Shown piece after piece: positions 1 through 9,123 of a DNA stretch of 64,000 nucleotides; within the stretch, counting starts at the first letter, position 1; the number at the start of each line of letters is the position of its first letter. The notes below the pieces were generated by a model that saw only the letters and a list, made by a program, of their open reading frames with translations, made no database searches and was not told where the DNA came from. Origin of the DNA: Streptomyces sp. CA-210063 (lineage in GTDB: Bacteria; Actinomycetota; Actinomycetes; Streptomycetales; Streptomycetaceae); contig NZ_CP102512.1 of assembly GCF_024612015.1 (NCBI RefSeq), positions 7,130,001 through 7,194,000 of the forward strand, in the 5' to 3' direction. The position numbers were made by a program, and so were the translations under genes.

Positions 1-30
1 GTCACTGAGATCCCCGCGGCTGCGAAGTAA
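1..30 (+). CDS. rplU: 50S ribosomal protein L21, C-terminal end (partial)
   Basis: The first ten codons read VTEIPAAAK and then TAA. They lie 14 bp before rpmA. The conserved rplU-rpmA order and the alanine/lysine-rich tail typical of actinobacterial L21 support the call. Only the last nine residues are in the window, so identity rests mainly on context. Confidence 0.8.
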   Translation, partial: VTEIPAAAK

Positions 31-44
31 GGGACTGAGGAGAG

Positions 45-299
45 ATGGCACACAAGAAGGGCGCATCGTCCACCCGGAACGGTCGCGACTCCAACGCTCA
101 GCGGCTCGGCGTGAAGCGCTTCGGCGGTCAGGTCGTCAACGCCGGTGAGATCCTGGTCCGCCAGCGCGGCACGCACTTCCACCCGGGCTCGGGTGTCGGC
201 CGCGGCAAGGACGACACGCTGTTCGCGCTGAACGCCGGTGCGGTCGAGTTCGGCACCGCCCGTGGGCGCAAGGTCGTGAACATCGTTCCGGTCGCCTGA
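45..299 (+). CDS. rpmA: 50S ribosomal protein L27
   Basis: This 84-residue basic protein begins [16 protein letters not shown], the classic L27 N-terminus whose tail reaches towards the peptidyl-transferase centre. It contains the family motif [10 protein letters not shown] and has the usual length for the family. A purine-rich ribosome-binding site (gaggaga) precedes the ATG. It follows rplU by 14 bp and is followed by a strong hairpin and obg, the standard bacterial rplU-rpmA-obg cluster. Nothing looks unusual. Confidence 0.98.
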   Translation: MAHKKGASSTRNGRDSNAQRLGVKRFGGQVVNAGEILVRQRGTHFHPGSGVGRGKDDTLFALNAGAVEFGTARGRKVVNIVPVA

Positions 300-353
300 G
301 TCTGCTGACTCGCCCGGTCTTTCGGCCAAGGCTTCCGTAGAGCGATTCGTCGA

Positions 354-402
354 GGCGGACCTCACTTCTCGTACGGGATTCCGTACGGGAAGTGGGTCCG
401 CC
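354..402 (+). terminator. Long hairpin between rpmA and obg
   Basis: An inverted repeat pairs ggcggacc (354-361) with ggtccgcc (395-402), and cacttc (363-368) with gaagtg (389-394). A smaller gtacgg/ccgtac pair lies inside. A short T run follows. It looks like a rho-independent or attenuating terminator that separates ribosomal-protein transcription from obg. Function is inferred from structure only. Confidence 0.6.
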
Positions 403-467
403 TTTGACGTGTTACAGGTAAGACATTTCCGAACACCACGCATAGCGCGTATCTGGAGGCACCCACC

Positions 468-1904
468 ATGACCACCTTCGTGGACCGCGTCGAGCTGCAT
501 GTCGCCGCGGGTAACGGAGGCCACGGCTGTGCCTCCGTCCACCGTGAGAAGTTCAAGCCGCTCGGCGGCCCCGACGGCGGCAACGGCGGCCGGGGTGGCG
601 ACGTCATCCTCACCGTCGACCAGTCGGTGACGACCCTCCTCGACTACCACCACTCCCCGCACCGCAAGGCCACCAACGGCAAGCCCGGCGAGGGCGGCAA
701 CCGCTCCGGCAAGGACGGGCAGGACCTCGTCCTTCCCGTGCCGGACGGCACGGTCGTGCTGGACAAGCACGGGAACGTCCTCGCCGACCTCGTCGGTCAC
801 GGCACGTCCTTCGTCGCCGCGCAGGGCGGCCGGGGCGGTCTCGGCAACGCGGCCCTCGCCTCCGCCCGCCGCAAGGCGCCCGGCTTCGCGCTGCTCGGCG
901 TGCCGGGGGACATGGGTGACATCGTCCTGGAGCTGAAGACGGTCGCCGATGTGGCGCTCGTCGGTTACCCGAGCGCAGGCAAGTCCTCGCTGATCTCGGT
1001 CCTGTCGGCCGCCAAGCCGAAGATCGCGGACTATCCGTTCACGACACTCGTCCCGAACCTGGGCGTGGTCACGGCGGGTGACACGGTCTACACGATCGCC
1101 GACGTCCCCGGGCTCATCCCCGGCGCCAGCCAGGGCAAGGGCCTGGGCCTCGAATTCCTCCGCCATGTCGAGCGCTGCAGCGTCCTCGTCCACGTCCTCG
1201 ACACGGCGACGCTGGAATCGGACCGCGATCCCGTCTCCGACCTCGACATCATCGAGGAGGAGCTGAAGCAGTACGGCGGGCTCGGCAACCGGCCCCGGAT
1301 CGTCGTCCTCAACAAGATCGACGTGCCCGACGGCAAGGACCTCGCCGAGATGGTGCGCCCGGACCTTCAGGCCCGTGGCTACCAGGTCTTCGAGGTGTCC
1401 GCCGTCGCCCACATCGGGCTGAGGGAGCTGTCCTTCGCCCTCGCCGACCTCGTCGGCAGCGCGCGGGCCGCCAAGCCGAAGGAGGAGGCGACCCGGATCG
1501 TCATCCGGCCGAAGGCCGTCGACGACGCGGGCTTCACGGTCGTCCAGGAGGAGGACGGTCTCTTCCGCGTCCGTGGCGAGAAGCCCGAGCGCTGGGTCCG
1601 TCAGACCGACTTCAGCAACGACGAGGCGGTGGGTTACCTCGCCGACCGCCTCAACCGCCTGGGCGTCGAGGAAGAGCTGATGAAGGCGGGGGCCCGTTCC
1701 GGTGACGGTGTCGCCATCGGGCCCGAGGAGAACGCGGTCGTCTTCGACTGGGAGCCGACCGTCATGGCCGGGGCGGAGATGCTCGGCCGCCGTGGCGAGG
1801 ACCACCGCTTCGAGGCGCCCCGTCCGGCCGTCACGCGTCGCCGCGACCGGCAGGCGGAGCGGGACGAGATCGAGAAGGCGTACGACGACTTCGAGCCGTT
1901 CTAA
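468..1904 (+). CDS. obgE: Obg GTPase (GTPase CgtA/ObgE)
   Basis: This ribosome-associated GTPase of 478 residues acts in 50S maturation and stress or developmental control. The glycine-rich Obg fold fills roughly residues 1-157. The G domain follows, with P-loop GYPSAGKSS at about 166, switch region [22 protein letters not shown], and NKID near 282. A C-terminal OCT domain (about 350-430) ends in an acidic/basic tail, the actinobacterial architecture. A ggagg ribosome-binding site lies 9 nt before the ATG. In Streptomyces Obg is tied to the onset of sporulation (family knowledge). A candidate terminator and a decayed IS30 copy lie downstream. Confidence 0.97.
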   Translation: MTTFVDRVELHVAAGNGGHGCASVHREKFKPLGGPDGGNGGRGGDVILTVDQSVTTLLDYHHSPHRKATNGKPGEGGNRSGKDGQDLVLPVPDGTVVLDKHGNVLADLVGHGTSFVAAQGGRGGLGNAALASARRKAPGFALLGVPGDMGDIVLELKTVADVALVGYPSAGKSSLISVLSAAKPKIADYPFTTLVPNLGVVTAGDTVYTIADVPGLIPGASQGKGLGLEFLRHVERCSVLVHVLDTATLESDRDPVSDLDIIEEELKQYGGLGNRPRIVVLNKIDVPDGKDLAEMVRPDLQARGYQVFEVSAVAHIGLRELSFALADLVGSARAAKPKEEATRIVIRPKAVDDAGFTVVQEEDGLFRVRGEKPERWVRQTDFSNDEAVGYLADRLNRLGVEEELMKAGARSGDGVAIGPEENAVVFDWEPTVMAGAEMLGRRGEDHRFEAPRPAVTRRRDRQAERDEIEKAYDDFEPF

Positions 1905-1917
1905 AGCGCCGGGTTCT

Positions 1918-1943
1918 GGGTGCCCGGGGGTTCCTGGGCACCC
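1918..1943 (+). terminator. Stem-loop just after obg
   Basis: gggtgccc (1918-1925) pairs with gggcaccc (1936-1943) 14 nt after the obg stop codon. No T run follows, so this may act as an mRNA 3' stabiliser or weak terminator. Confidence 0.4.
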
Positions 1944-2023
1944 GGCGGTTGGTGCAGGTCGGGTGCTGGTCGGGTGCAGGTCACGCTGCCCGGCGCCTGT
2001 GTACGGCGGGTCGGGCCCCGTAA

Positions 2024-2050
2024 GGGGCGCGGGGAACTGCGCGATCAGCC
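2024..2050 (+). repeat. Palindromic repeat family, half copy 1
   Basis: The core ggggcgcggggaactgcgc followed by gatcagcc matches one arm of the dispersed repeat found again near 33.8, 38.7, 52.3, 58.8 and 62.8 kb. Only a single arm is present here, between obg and the IS30 copy. Confidence 0.75.
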
Positions 2051-2153
2051 ACCTACCGCCCGCAGTCGCCCTCCGAGCGCATCCCCCGAGCTATTGGGCG
2101 CAGCAAGTACCCGAACGGCAAAAGGGCCCCGGAGCAACGCTTGGGTTCTAGGA

Positions 2154-3441
2154 GTCGTTGCAACACCCCAGTTCAAGGGGTGCGATGGACTTCGAGATCC
2201 GGGGAAACCGGGGTAAGTCTCAGGGCCGCAGGCGTCTGGTCCGTGAGCGGGAGGAATACTTCCGGCTCATGGACCAGGGCCTGAGCAGCGCCGAAGCCTG
2301 CAAACGCGTCGGGATCAACTACCGGACGGGCAAGCGGTGGCGCAACGGCCGGGCGGCGACCGGCAAGAACAGAGCGGCACTGCCCGTACTTGCCGTCGCA
2401 CCGCCCGAGAGCCCGTCGAGGTATCTGCGGGAAGCCGAGCGCATCCACATCGCCGACCGGCTGCGGGAGAAGGCCACTGTCCGGCAGATCGCGGCCGGGC
2501 TGGACCGCAGTCCCTCCACGATCAGCCGGGAGATACGCCGCAAGGGCATGCCACTGCGCGGGGACTCCTCCCGCTGGGCCTACCGGCCCCACGCCGCCCA
2601 GGCCCGCGCCGATGCCCGCCGGCCCCGCCCCAAGCCCGGCAAGATCGGCCGGAACCCTCAGCTGCGCGACTTCATCCGGCACCACCTGCACCTGCGCTGG
2701 AGCCCCGAGCAGGTCTGCCAGGCTCTGCGGACACGCTTCCCCGACCGGCCGGAGATGCACGTGACCCACGAGACGGTCTACCAGGGCCCTCTACATCCAG
2801 GGCCGGGGCGACTGCGCCGCGAACTGACCCGGGCCCTGCGCACCGGACGCGCGCGCCGCAAGCCCCACCGACAGCCCCACCAGCGCGTTCCGCGGTTCTC
2901 CACTCCGATGGTCATGATCAGCGAACGCCCTGCCGAGGCCGGCGACCGGCCGTGCCCGGCCACTGGGAAGGCGACCTGGTCATCGGCAGGGACAACGGCT
3001 CCGCCATCGGCACCCTCGGCGAGCGCGCCACCCGGTACGTGATGCTGCTGCACCTTCCCCACGGCCGCACCGCCGAACACGTCCGCGACGCCCTCACCGA
3101 AACCGCCCAGACCCTCCCCGCCCGCCTGATGCGGTCCCTGACCTGGGACCAGGGCATCGAGATGTTGGCCCACGGCTCCTCCGCCGTCACCACCGGCGTC
3201 CCGGTCCACTTCTGCGACCCGGCCAGCCCCTGGCAGCGCGGCTCGAACGAGAACACCAACGGCCTGCTACGGCAGTACTTCCCCAAAGGCACCGACCTGT
3301 CGCAGCACAGCCGCGGACACCTCGACACCGTCGCCGCCGAACTCAACAGCCGCCCACGCAAAACGCTCGGCTGGGAAACCCCAGCCGAGCGCCTCGCCAA
3401 GCTCCTGGCCACAGCCAGTTGATCACTTGTGTTGCAACGAC
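2154..3441 (+). mobile_element. IS30-family insertion sequence (decayed)
   Basis: Inverted ends gtcgttgcaacac (2154-2166) and gtgttgcaacgac (3429-3441) match exactly over 13 bp and bracket one transposase frame. The 1288-bp size fits a small IS30-type element. A target duplication is not obvious, but IS30 elements duplicate only 2-3 bp. The flanks carry the two complementary halves of a possible terminator stem (2122-2132 and 3464-3474), so the element seems to have landed inside it. The transposase frame is broken. Confidence 0.85.
2185..3422 (+). pseudogene. IS30-family transposase, frameshifted
   Basis: An N-terminal helix-turn-helix region (KRVGINYRTGKRW, then DRSPSTISREIRRKG) is followed by a DDE integrase core. 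The acidic residues are visible as HWEGDLVIG, LTWDQG and WQRGSNENTNGLL. The frame is damaged. Around 2785-2810 an extra G and a missing C put eight residues out of frame (GPLHPGPG where ALYIQGRG is expected). Near 2950 one base is missing, so the catalytic half continues in another frame to 3422. The copy is probably inactive. Sequencing error could explain single-base changes, but three events favour real decay. Confidence 0.88.
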
Positions 3442-3483
3442 CCCTGGAATTCGCCAACCACCCCCGGGGCCCTTCGGCTTTCC

Positions 3484-5550
3484 CTAGCGGAGCGCCTCCG
3501 TGTCGCTGGACTCGGCTTCGGGCACCTCTTCCCCCGCCTCCCGAGGCGACGGGATCTCGGTGGCGAGGCGGGACTCCATGCGTACGCGGCGGTCGTCGGC
3601 CTTGGCGCAGAGCGCCTTCACCGCGGAGCCGAAGCGGACGAGGGAGGGCGGGTCGGAGGGGCCGAGGAGCTGTTCCTTGAGCTCGGCGCGGGCCTTGGTG
3701 AACTGGTCCTTCTCGGGGTCGCGGACCGCGTCGAGGAGGGCGGGGACGCCGCCCGCCTTGGGCGCGAGGACGACACCGGCGGAGACCGTCGGGAAGGCCA
3801 CCCGGAACGCCGCCTCCGGCAGCCCGGACGTGTTGGCGACCGCGTACGGCTTCTCGCTGGACAGCCAGTCGGACACGACCGACGAGACATCGCTGATCAG
3901 CAGGTCGGACACGTTGAAGCAGGCGAAGATCGCGGGCCGCGCCTCGGTGACGATTCTGTGCTCCCACTCGGGGAACGACGACCAGTACGCCTTCTCCCAC
4001 GCCAGCGTCGCCTCGGCGATGGCCGCCTCACGGTTCCCACTGGGCGTGCCCTGCAGCAGCATCCGTTCCATCTCGTCCGCGCTGGCACGGAAGGAGGTCG
4101 AGGTCAGCTTGTCCAACTCAGCCGTACGGCGGGCCAGTTCGGCTGCCGCCTCGGGGCCGGGGCGAGTCCCGGACCGCTTGGTGTTGGCCTCCCGGATCAT
4201 CGCCTTGATGCGCTCGTTCGCGGCCCCCGCGCGCGGGTCGACCGAGCCGGTCATCGGGTGCGGCTTGTAGAGCAGCCGGACCTTGTCGTCGGCGAGGAGC
4301 TCCCGGACGATGTTCTCGCCGGCCAGGACCACGGAGGTGTTGCCGGGGTTGCCGTCCCAGCCCTCCCAGGTGGGGGCGTAGAGGACGGTCGTGTACGTGC
4401 CGGTCGGCGGGCCCGCGTACGGGCGGATCGGCGCCAGCTGCGGGCGGCCGACCTCGACGATGTCCTTGTCCTCGACGCCGACCTCGGCGAGCGCGTACCG
4501 CTCGCGCGCGGCGGGACCGGCGACCCACACCTCGTCGTACGCCTTCGCGTACGGGTTGCACGAGGAGAGCTTGTCGCTCTCGCCGTGGTTGATGAAGGCG
4601 TGCTTGACGGTGGGGATGCGCAGCACCTGGGAGGTCTTCGCGGCGTTGGCCGGGTGCAGCATCATCTTCAGCGTCGAGTTCTCCAGGGAGAACATCGTCG
4701 ACACCTTCGGGAAGCAGATGACCGGGACGTCCGTCGCGTCGATCTTCTGCACCATGAAACGCTCACGCAGCACGATCAGCGGCTTCTCCAGCTGGGAGAG
4801 CGTGGAGAGCCACATGTTCGCCTGGTAGGCAGAGGTCGTACCGCCGGAGAAGTACATCGCGGTGGTCGGCTGGTACCGCGCCAGCCACTTGTCCAGCCAC
4901 TCCATGACCTGCTGCTCGCTCTTCGCCCGCTTCTTCGGCAGCAGCCAGGTCGCCAGGTACGCGGTGCCCGCGACGAGGAGGGTCAGACCGACGCCGAGGC
5001 CGAGGCCGCCCCAGGTGGCGTCGCGCGTGGCCGCGGTGAGAACCAGGCCGGCCGTGATGGGCAGGGAGAACGTCAGCAGCCGGTGGGCCTGGCGGCGGGC
5101 CAGGATGCGCGGCGGGGCGGCGGTCAGGCGCAGCTCGGAGGCGTCGATGTTGCGGGTGACGATCGGCAGCGTCCGGGTGCGGCGCACCAGCACCGAGACG
5201 GCCTGGCAGGTGAAGTGCACCACGTAGAAGACACAGAGGCCGACCAGGAGCGGGGCATGCTCGCGCAGCGGGTCGATGCCGTCGATGCGCAGCAGCCCCA
5301 CCAGGATCAGCATGTCGCGCAGCAGCTGGCGCACCAGCGCGTCGAAGCGGACCTTGCCCAGGGGCGCGAGCAGCCCGGGGTCCCGGTACTGCAGATACGT
5401 GTCCAGGACGAGGCCCGCCGCGCCGGCGGCGACGAACACGGGGATGTTCGGCAGCAGCGCGGAGACGATCTGGGCCGTGAAGAGCGCGAACATCGCGAGC
5501 AGCGCTGACAGCTGCGCGATGCGGCGGGGTGCGAGGCCTGCGGAGGGCAC
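3484..5550 (-). CDS. Membrane-anchored CDP-glycerol glycerophosphotransferase-like protein
   Basis: The protein has about 688 residues when started at the GTG at 5550, which has aggag 8 nt upstream; the frame stays open to 5727, but that extension is proline/serine rich. About five to six hydrophobic segments fill residues 12-215. A cytoplasmic domain then carries the TagB/TagF-type motifs KPHP near residue 430 and DVSSVVSDWL near 558. TagF-like enzymes transfer glycerol- or polyol-phosphate from CDP-linked donors to wall polymers, so a role in teichoic or other phosphate-containing wall glycopolymer synthesis is inferred. It is convergent with obg. The substrate is unknown. Confidence 0.8.
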   Translation of the reverse strand: MPSAGLAPRRIAQLSALLAMFALFTAQIVSALLPNIPVFVAAGAAGLVLDTYLQYRDPGLLAPLGKVRFDALVRQLLRDMLILVGLLRIDGIDPLREHAPLLVGLCVFYVVHFTCQAVSVLVRRTRTLPIVTRNIDASELRLTAAPPRILARRQAHRLLTFSLPITAGLVLTAATRDATWGGLGLGVGLTLLVAGTAYLATWLLPKKRAKSEQQVMEWLDKWLARYQPTTAMYFSGGTTSAYQANMWLSTLSQLEKPLIVLRERFMVQKIDATDVPVICFPKVSTMFSLENSTLKMMLHPANAAKTSQVLRIPTVKHAFINHGESDKLSSCNPYAKAYDEVWVAGPAARERYALAEVGVEDKDIVEVGRPQLAPIRPYAGPPTGTYTTVLYAPTWEGWDGNPGNTSVVLAGENIVRELLADDKVRLLYKPHPMTGSVDPRAGAANERIKAMIREANTKRSGTRPGPEAAAELARRTAELDKLTSTSFRASADEMERMLLQGTPSGNREAAIAEATLAWEKAYWSSFPEWEHRIVTEARPAIFACFNVSDLLISDVSSVVSDWLSSEKPYAVANTSGLPEAAFRVAFPTVSAGVVLAPKAGGVPALLDAVRDPEKDQFTKARAELKEQLLGPSDPPSLVRFGSAVKALCAKADDRRVRMESRLATEIPSPREAGEEVPEAESSDTEALR

Positions 5551-5870
5551 GGGCTGGGCTCCTGCGGAGGGGTGTGACGGACGGAGGGGGGAAGGTGAGT
5601 CTGGGGGTGGCCTGAGGGAGGCCGATCCCTGACCGTATGACCTAGGGAGGCCGGGGAGCAATCTTCGGCGGGAGCAATCACCAGTAGTCGGACATAACTC
5701 ATGGAACCTTGAGGCGCGTCTCGGCATCTCCCCATAAAGGGCTCAGAGGCGGGCGGTCGCCGTCCACCTCCGCGATCCGCTGCCGTCCGCCCCTCGAAAT
5801 GGAGACGCGTCCGCCCCGGCCGCTCCCGTAGATTGCAGAGTGCACACACCGGGCTGGTCGAACATTGGGG
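5551..5870. promoter_or_regulatory. Divergent promoter region between the transferase and proB
   Basis: This 320-bp non-coding stretch separates divergent genes. A -10-like TAGATT lies near 5830 upstream of proB. No convincing small gene or strong hairpin is seen. Confidence 0.45.
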
Positions 5871-7004
5871 ATGGGCGTGTCAGCGGCAAGGCAGGCAGTG
5901 GCGGACGCACACCGGATCGTCGTGAAGGTGGGTTCCTCGTCACTGACGACAGCCTCCGGGGGCCTCGACGCGGACCGGGTGGACGCCCTGGTGGACGTCC
6001 TCGCCAAGGCCCGCAGCGGCGGAGAGCGGGAGATCGTGCTGGTCTCGTCCGGCGCCATCGCCGCCGGGCTCGCGCCGCTGGGCCTGCGCCGCCGCCCCAA
6101 GGACCTCGCCCGGCAGCAGGCGGCCGCCAGCGTCGGCCAGGGCCTGTTGGTGGCCCGCTACACGGCCTCCTGCGCCCGCTACGGCATCCGGGTCGGCCAG
6201 GTGCTCCTCACCTCCGATGACATGAGCCGCCGCGCCCACCACCGCAACGCCTCCCGCACCCTGGACAAGCTCCTCGCGATGGGCGCGCTGCCGGTCGTCA
6301 ACGAGAACGACACCGTCGCCACGGACGAGATCCGCTTCGGCGACAACGACCGCCTCGCCGCCCTCGTCGCCCACCTCGTGCGGGCGGACCTGCTGGTCCT
6401 GCTGTCCGACGTGGACGGTGTCTACGACGGCGACCCCAGCAAGCCCGGCACGTCACGGATCGCCGAGGTGCGGGGCCCCGCGGACCTCGCGCACGTGGAG
6501 ATCGGCTCCGCCGGCAAGGCCGGTGTCGGCACCGGTGGCATGGTCACCAAGGTCGAGGCGGCCGCGATCGCCACCGGAGCGGGCATCCCCGTGGTCCTCA
6601 CCAGCGCCGTCCACGCGGCGGATGCCCTCACCGGCCGCGACACCGGCACGTACTTCCACCCCACCGGCAAGCGCTCCGCCGACCGGCTGCTCTGGCTCCA
6701 GCACGCCTCCACCCCGCAGGGCGCGCTCACCCTCGACGACGGGGCCGTGCGCGCGGTCGTCGAGCGCCGCACGTCGCTGCTGCCGGCCGGCATCGCGGCC
6801 GTCGAGGGCGAGTTCGTCGCGGGCGACCCCGTCGAGCTGCGCGACGGCACGGGCCGGGCCGTGGCACGCGGGCTGGTCAATTTCGACGCCAAGGAGATCC
6901 CCCAGCTGATCGGCCGCTCGACCCGGGAACTGGCGCGCGAGCTGGGTCCCGCGTACGAACGAGAGGTCGTACACAGGGACGACCTCGTCCTCCTGCGCCC
7001 CTGA
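5871..7004 (+). CDS. proB: Glutamate 5-kinase
   Basis: This enzyme catalyses the first step of proline synthesis, ATP-dependent phosphorylation of glutamate. An amino-acid-kinase fold begins with RIVVKVGSSSLTT and includes NENDTVATDEIRFGDNDRLAA and the glycine-rich GTGGMVTKVEAA segment. The C-terminal part (from about residue 280) fits a PUA domain with FDAKEIPQLIGRS. The ATG at 5871 and GTG at 5877 are both plausible starts, and a TTG at 5865 also opens the frame. The length of 377-379 residues fits the family. proA lies 0.7 kb downstream, separated by one unknown gene. Confidence 0.96.
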   Translation: MGVSAARQAVADAHRIVVKVGSSSLTTASGGLDADRVDALVDVLAKARSGGEREIVLVSSGAIAAGLAPLGLRRRPKDLARQQAAASVGQGLLVARYTASCARYGIRVGQVLLTSDDMSRRAHHRNASRTLDKLLAMGALPVVNENDTVATDEIRFGDNDRLAALVAHLVRADLLVLLSDVDGVYDGDPSKPGTSRIAEVRGPADLAHVEIGSAGKAGVGTGGMVTKVEAAAIATGAGIPVVLTSAVHAADALTGRDTGTYFHPTGKRSADRLLWLQHASTPQGALTLDDGAVRAVVERRTSLLPAGIAAVEGEFVAGDPVELRDGTGRAVARGLVNFDAKEIPQLIGRSTRELARELGPAYEREVVHRDDLVLLRP

Positions 7005-7155
7005 CCAGCGGCCCCATGGAGGGGCGAAAGCGCGGGCCCCGGCAGTGCGCGTTCCGTAAAACCGCCACGCGAAGCCCCTGAGCCTGCTCAACTTTGTCTC
7101 GGGGAGATTCCGCACGACCTATTGCGAAGCACGAATCGTTGCGAAGGAGGCCGTC

Positions 7156-7632
7156 GTGAGACGAGTGCGCCCCGGGGCCGCGGCGTCCCGTGGTGGTGGT
7201 ACCTCCCGTGCGGCCGGCGAGGAGCGGGCGCTCACCAGCGTCGCCGCCTCGGACACGTACGAGGGCGACAGCGTCGAGAAGCCGCAGGACCTGCCCCGGC
7301 TGTGGCACGTCACGCTGAGCGTCTCCGGACCCGAGGCCCCCCTCAAGGAGGTGCGGCGCGGCCTCGAACAGCTCGCCCACGACCACCCCTTCCTGCTGAC
7401 CAGCCGCTACGCCAACGACCACGCCGAGATCCGCTACTGGGAGGAGGCCCGCGACCTCCACGACGCGGCGGCCGTCGCCCTGCGCCTGTGGGGTGAGCAC
7501 CGCCGGACGGCCGGGCTGCCGCCCTGGGAGATCGTCGGCCTGGAGGTCATCGACCGCCAGACGTACCACCTGCGGATCGCCGAGGGATACGGGCCGCCGC
7601 CGGCCTCGCCCGTCGGCGTCCATCCCTTTTGA
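7156..7632 (+). CDS. Conserved hypothetical protein between proB and proA
   Basis: This 158-residue protein starts at a GTG with an excellent ribosome-binding site (aaggagg, 5-nt spacer). The first 45 residues are low complexity. The rest (RLWHVTLSVSGPEAPLKEVRRGLEQL onward) looks like a compact alpha/beta domain, with WEEARDLHDAAAVALRLWGEHR and PPWEIVGLEVIDRQTYHLRIAEG. There is no signal peptide, membrane segment or catalytic motif. Its place between the two proline genes suggests co-expression but does not prove a role in proline metabolism. I do not recognise a named family. Confidence 0.8.
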   Translation: MRRVRPGAAASRGGGTSRAAGEERALTSVAASDTYEGDSVEKPQDLPRLWHVTLSVSGPEAPLKEVRRGLEQLAHDHPFLLTSRYANDHAEIRYWEEARDLHDAAAVALRLWGEHRRTAGLPPWEIVGLEVIDRQTYHLRIAEGYGPPPASPVGVHPF

Positions 7633-7716
7633 CCGTCCCGCCGGAAGCCCGCGGGTGTGTCTCGCGTCTTGGAACAGCCGATGGACGCTCCCGCCGGGCG
7701 CACTACCCTTTTCTCC

Positions 7717-9003
7717 ATGACCTCGCTCTCGCCGTACGACTCCATGACGCCGGTCACCCGGGCCGCCTACCGTGCCAAGGCCGCCGCCGCCGACCTCGCG
7801 CCGCTCCCGCGCGCCGACAAGGACGACGCGCTGCTCGCCATCGCGGACGCGCTGGAAGTCCGTACGAGTGAGATCGTCGACGCCAACGCCAAGGACATCG
7901 AGCGGGCCCGTGAGGCCGGCACCAGCGAAGCGATCGTCGACCGGCTGACGCTGACCCCGGAGCGGGTCCGCGCGATCGCCGCCGACGTCCGCGACGTGGC
8001 CGCGCTGCCCGACCCGGTCGGCGAGGTCGTCCGCGGCTCCACCCTCCCGAACGGCATCGACCTGCGCCAGGTCCGCGTCCCGCTCGGCGTCGTCGGCATC
8101 ATCTACGAGGCCCGCCCGAACGTGACGGTGGACGCCGCGGCCCTCTGCCTGAAGTCCGGCAACGCGGTCCTGCTGCGCGGCTCGTCGTCCGCCTTCGAGT
8201 CGAACACCGCCCTCGTACGAGTCCTGCGGGACGCCGTCGGCGGCGCGGGCCTGCCCGCCGACTCCATCCAGCTCGTCCCCGGCGAGAGCCGCGAATCCGT
8301 ACGCGAGCTGATGCGCGCCCGCGGCCTGGTCGACGTGCTCATCCCGCGCGGCGGCGCCTCCCTCATCCGCACGGTCGTGGAGGAGTCCACCGTCCCGGTG
8401 ATCGAGACGGGCACGGGCAACTGCCACGTCTACGTCGACGCCAATGCCGACCTCGACACCGCGATCGAGATCCTGATCAACTCCAAGGCGCACCGCGTGA
8501 GCGTCTGCAACGCCGCCGAGACGCTCCTCGTCCACCAGGACATCGCCCCCGTGTTCCTGCCCCGCGCCCTCGACGCCCTCGCCGACGCCGGGGTCACGGT
8601 CCACGCCGACGAGCGCGTGCTCGCCTTCGCCAAGGAGAGCCGGGCCACGGTCGTCGAGGCCACCACGGACGACTGGGAGACCGAGTACCTGTCGTACGAC
8701 ATCGCCGCCGCCGTCGTCGACTCGCTGGACCGGGCCGTGGAACACATCCGGCTGTGGAGCTCCGGCCACACCGAGGCGATCGTGACGACCTCGCAGCAGG
8801 CCGCCCGCCGCTTCACCCAGCTGGTCGACTCCACGACGGTTGCCGTCAACGCCTCGACCCGTTTCACCGACGGCGGCCAGTTCGGCTTCGGCGCCGAGAT
8901 CGGCATCTCCACGCAGAAGCTGCACGCCCGCGGCCCGATGGGCCTGCCCGAGCTGACCAGCACGAAGTACATCGTGACGGGCGACGGACACGTACGGCGC
9001 TGA
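7717..9003 (+). CDS. proA: Glutamate-5-semialdehyde dehydrogenase (gamma-glutamyl phosphate reductase)
   Basis: This enzyme performs the second step of proline synthesis, NADPH-dependent reduction of glutamyl-5-phosphate. It is an aldehyde-dehydrogenase-fold protein with catalytic Cys264 in [23 protein letters not shown] in the cofactor-binding half, and [23 protein letters not shown] near the C-terminus. I chose the ATG at 7717 (428 residues, normal for ProA) over the open frame from 7657. A TACCCT hexamer at 7704-7709 sits 8 nt before this ATG and no ribosome-binding site is visible, so the mRNA may be leaderless. Confidence 0.97.
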   Translation: MTSLSPYDSMTPVTRAAYRAKAAAADLAPLPRADKDDALLAIADALEVRTSEIVDANAKDIERAREAGTSEAIVDRLTLTPERVRAIAADVRDVAALPDPVGEVVRGSTLPNGIDLRQVRVPLGVVGIIYEARPNVTVDAAALCLKSGNAVLLRGSSSAFESNTALVRVLRDAVGGAGLPADSIQLVPGESRESVRELMRARGLVDVLIPRGGASLIRTVVEESTVPVIETGTGNCHVYVDANADLDTAIEILINSKAHRVSVCNAAETLLVHQDIAPVFLPRALDALADAGVTVHADERVLAFAKESRATVVEATTDDWETEYLSYDIAAAVVDSLDRAVEHIRLWSSGHTEAIVTTSQQAARRFTQLVDSTTVAVNASTRFTDGGQFGFGAEIGISTQKLHARGPMGLPELTSTKYIVTGDGHVRR

Positions 9004-9111
9004 GCGGCACGGGCCTCGTGGGACGCCGGTCCGCTCCTGTGAACGGGCTGGCGACCACCTGGCAAAACGGATGAATTTCCTTACCGTCTGCCCAAATTGA
9101 CCACCCCGGTC

Positions 9112-9117
9112 TACTCT
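9112..9117 (+). promoter_or_regulatory. -10-like TACTCT, start codon 7 nt downstream
   Basis: TACTCT ends 7 nt before the GTG at 9124, so transcription would begin at or next to the start codon. The same arrangement precedes the paralogue at 9880. Confidence 0.5.
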
Positions 9118-9123
9118 GGATCC

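Noticed and set aside
2785..2960. Programmed frameshifting in the IS30 transposase
   Set aside because: IS30 elements normally encode one continuous transposase, and no slippery heptamer with a downstream structure is evident. Three separate single-base events fit decay better.
3427..5508. Long plus-strand frame opposite the CDP-glycerol-transferase-like gene
   Set aside because: It is an Arg/Gly/Leu/Val-rich shadow of the true minus-strand gene, with no domain, and arises because GC-rich codons leave the opposite frame open.
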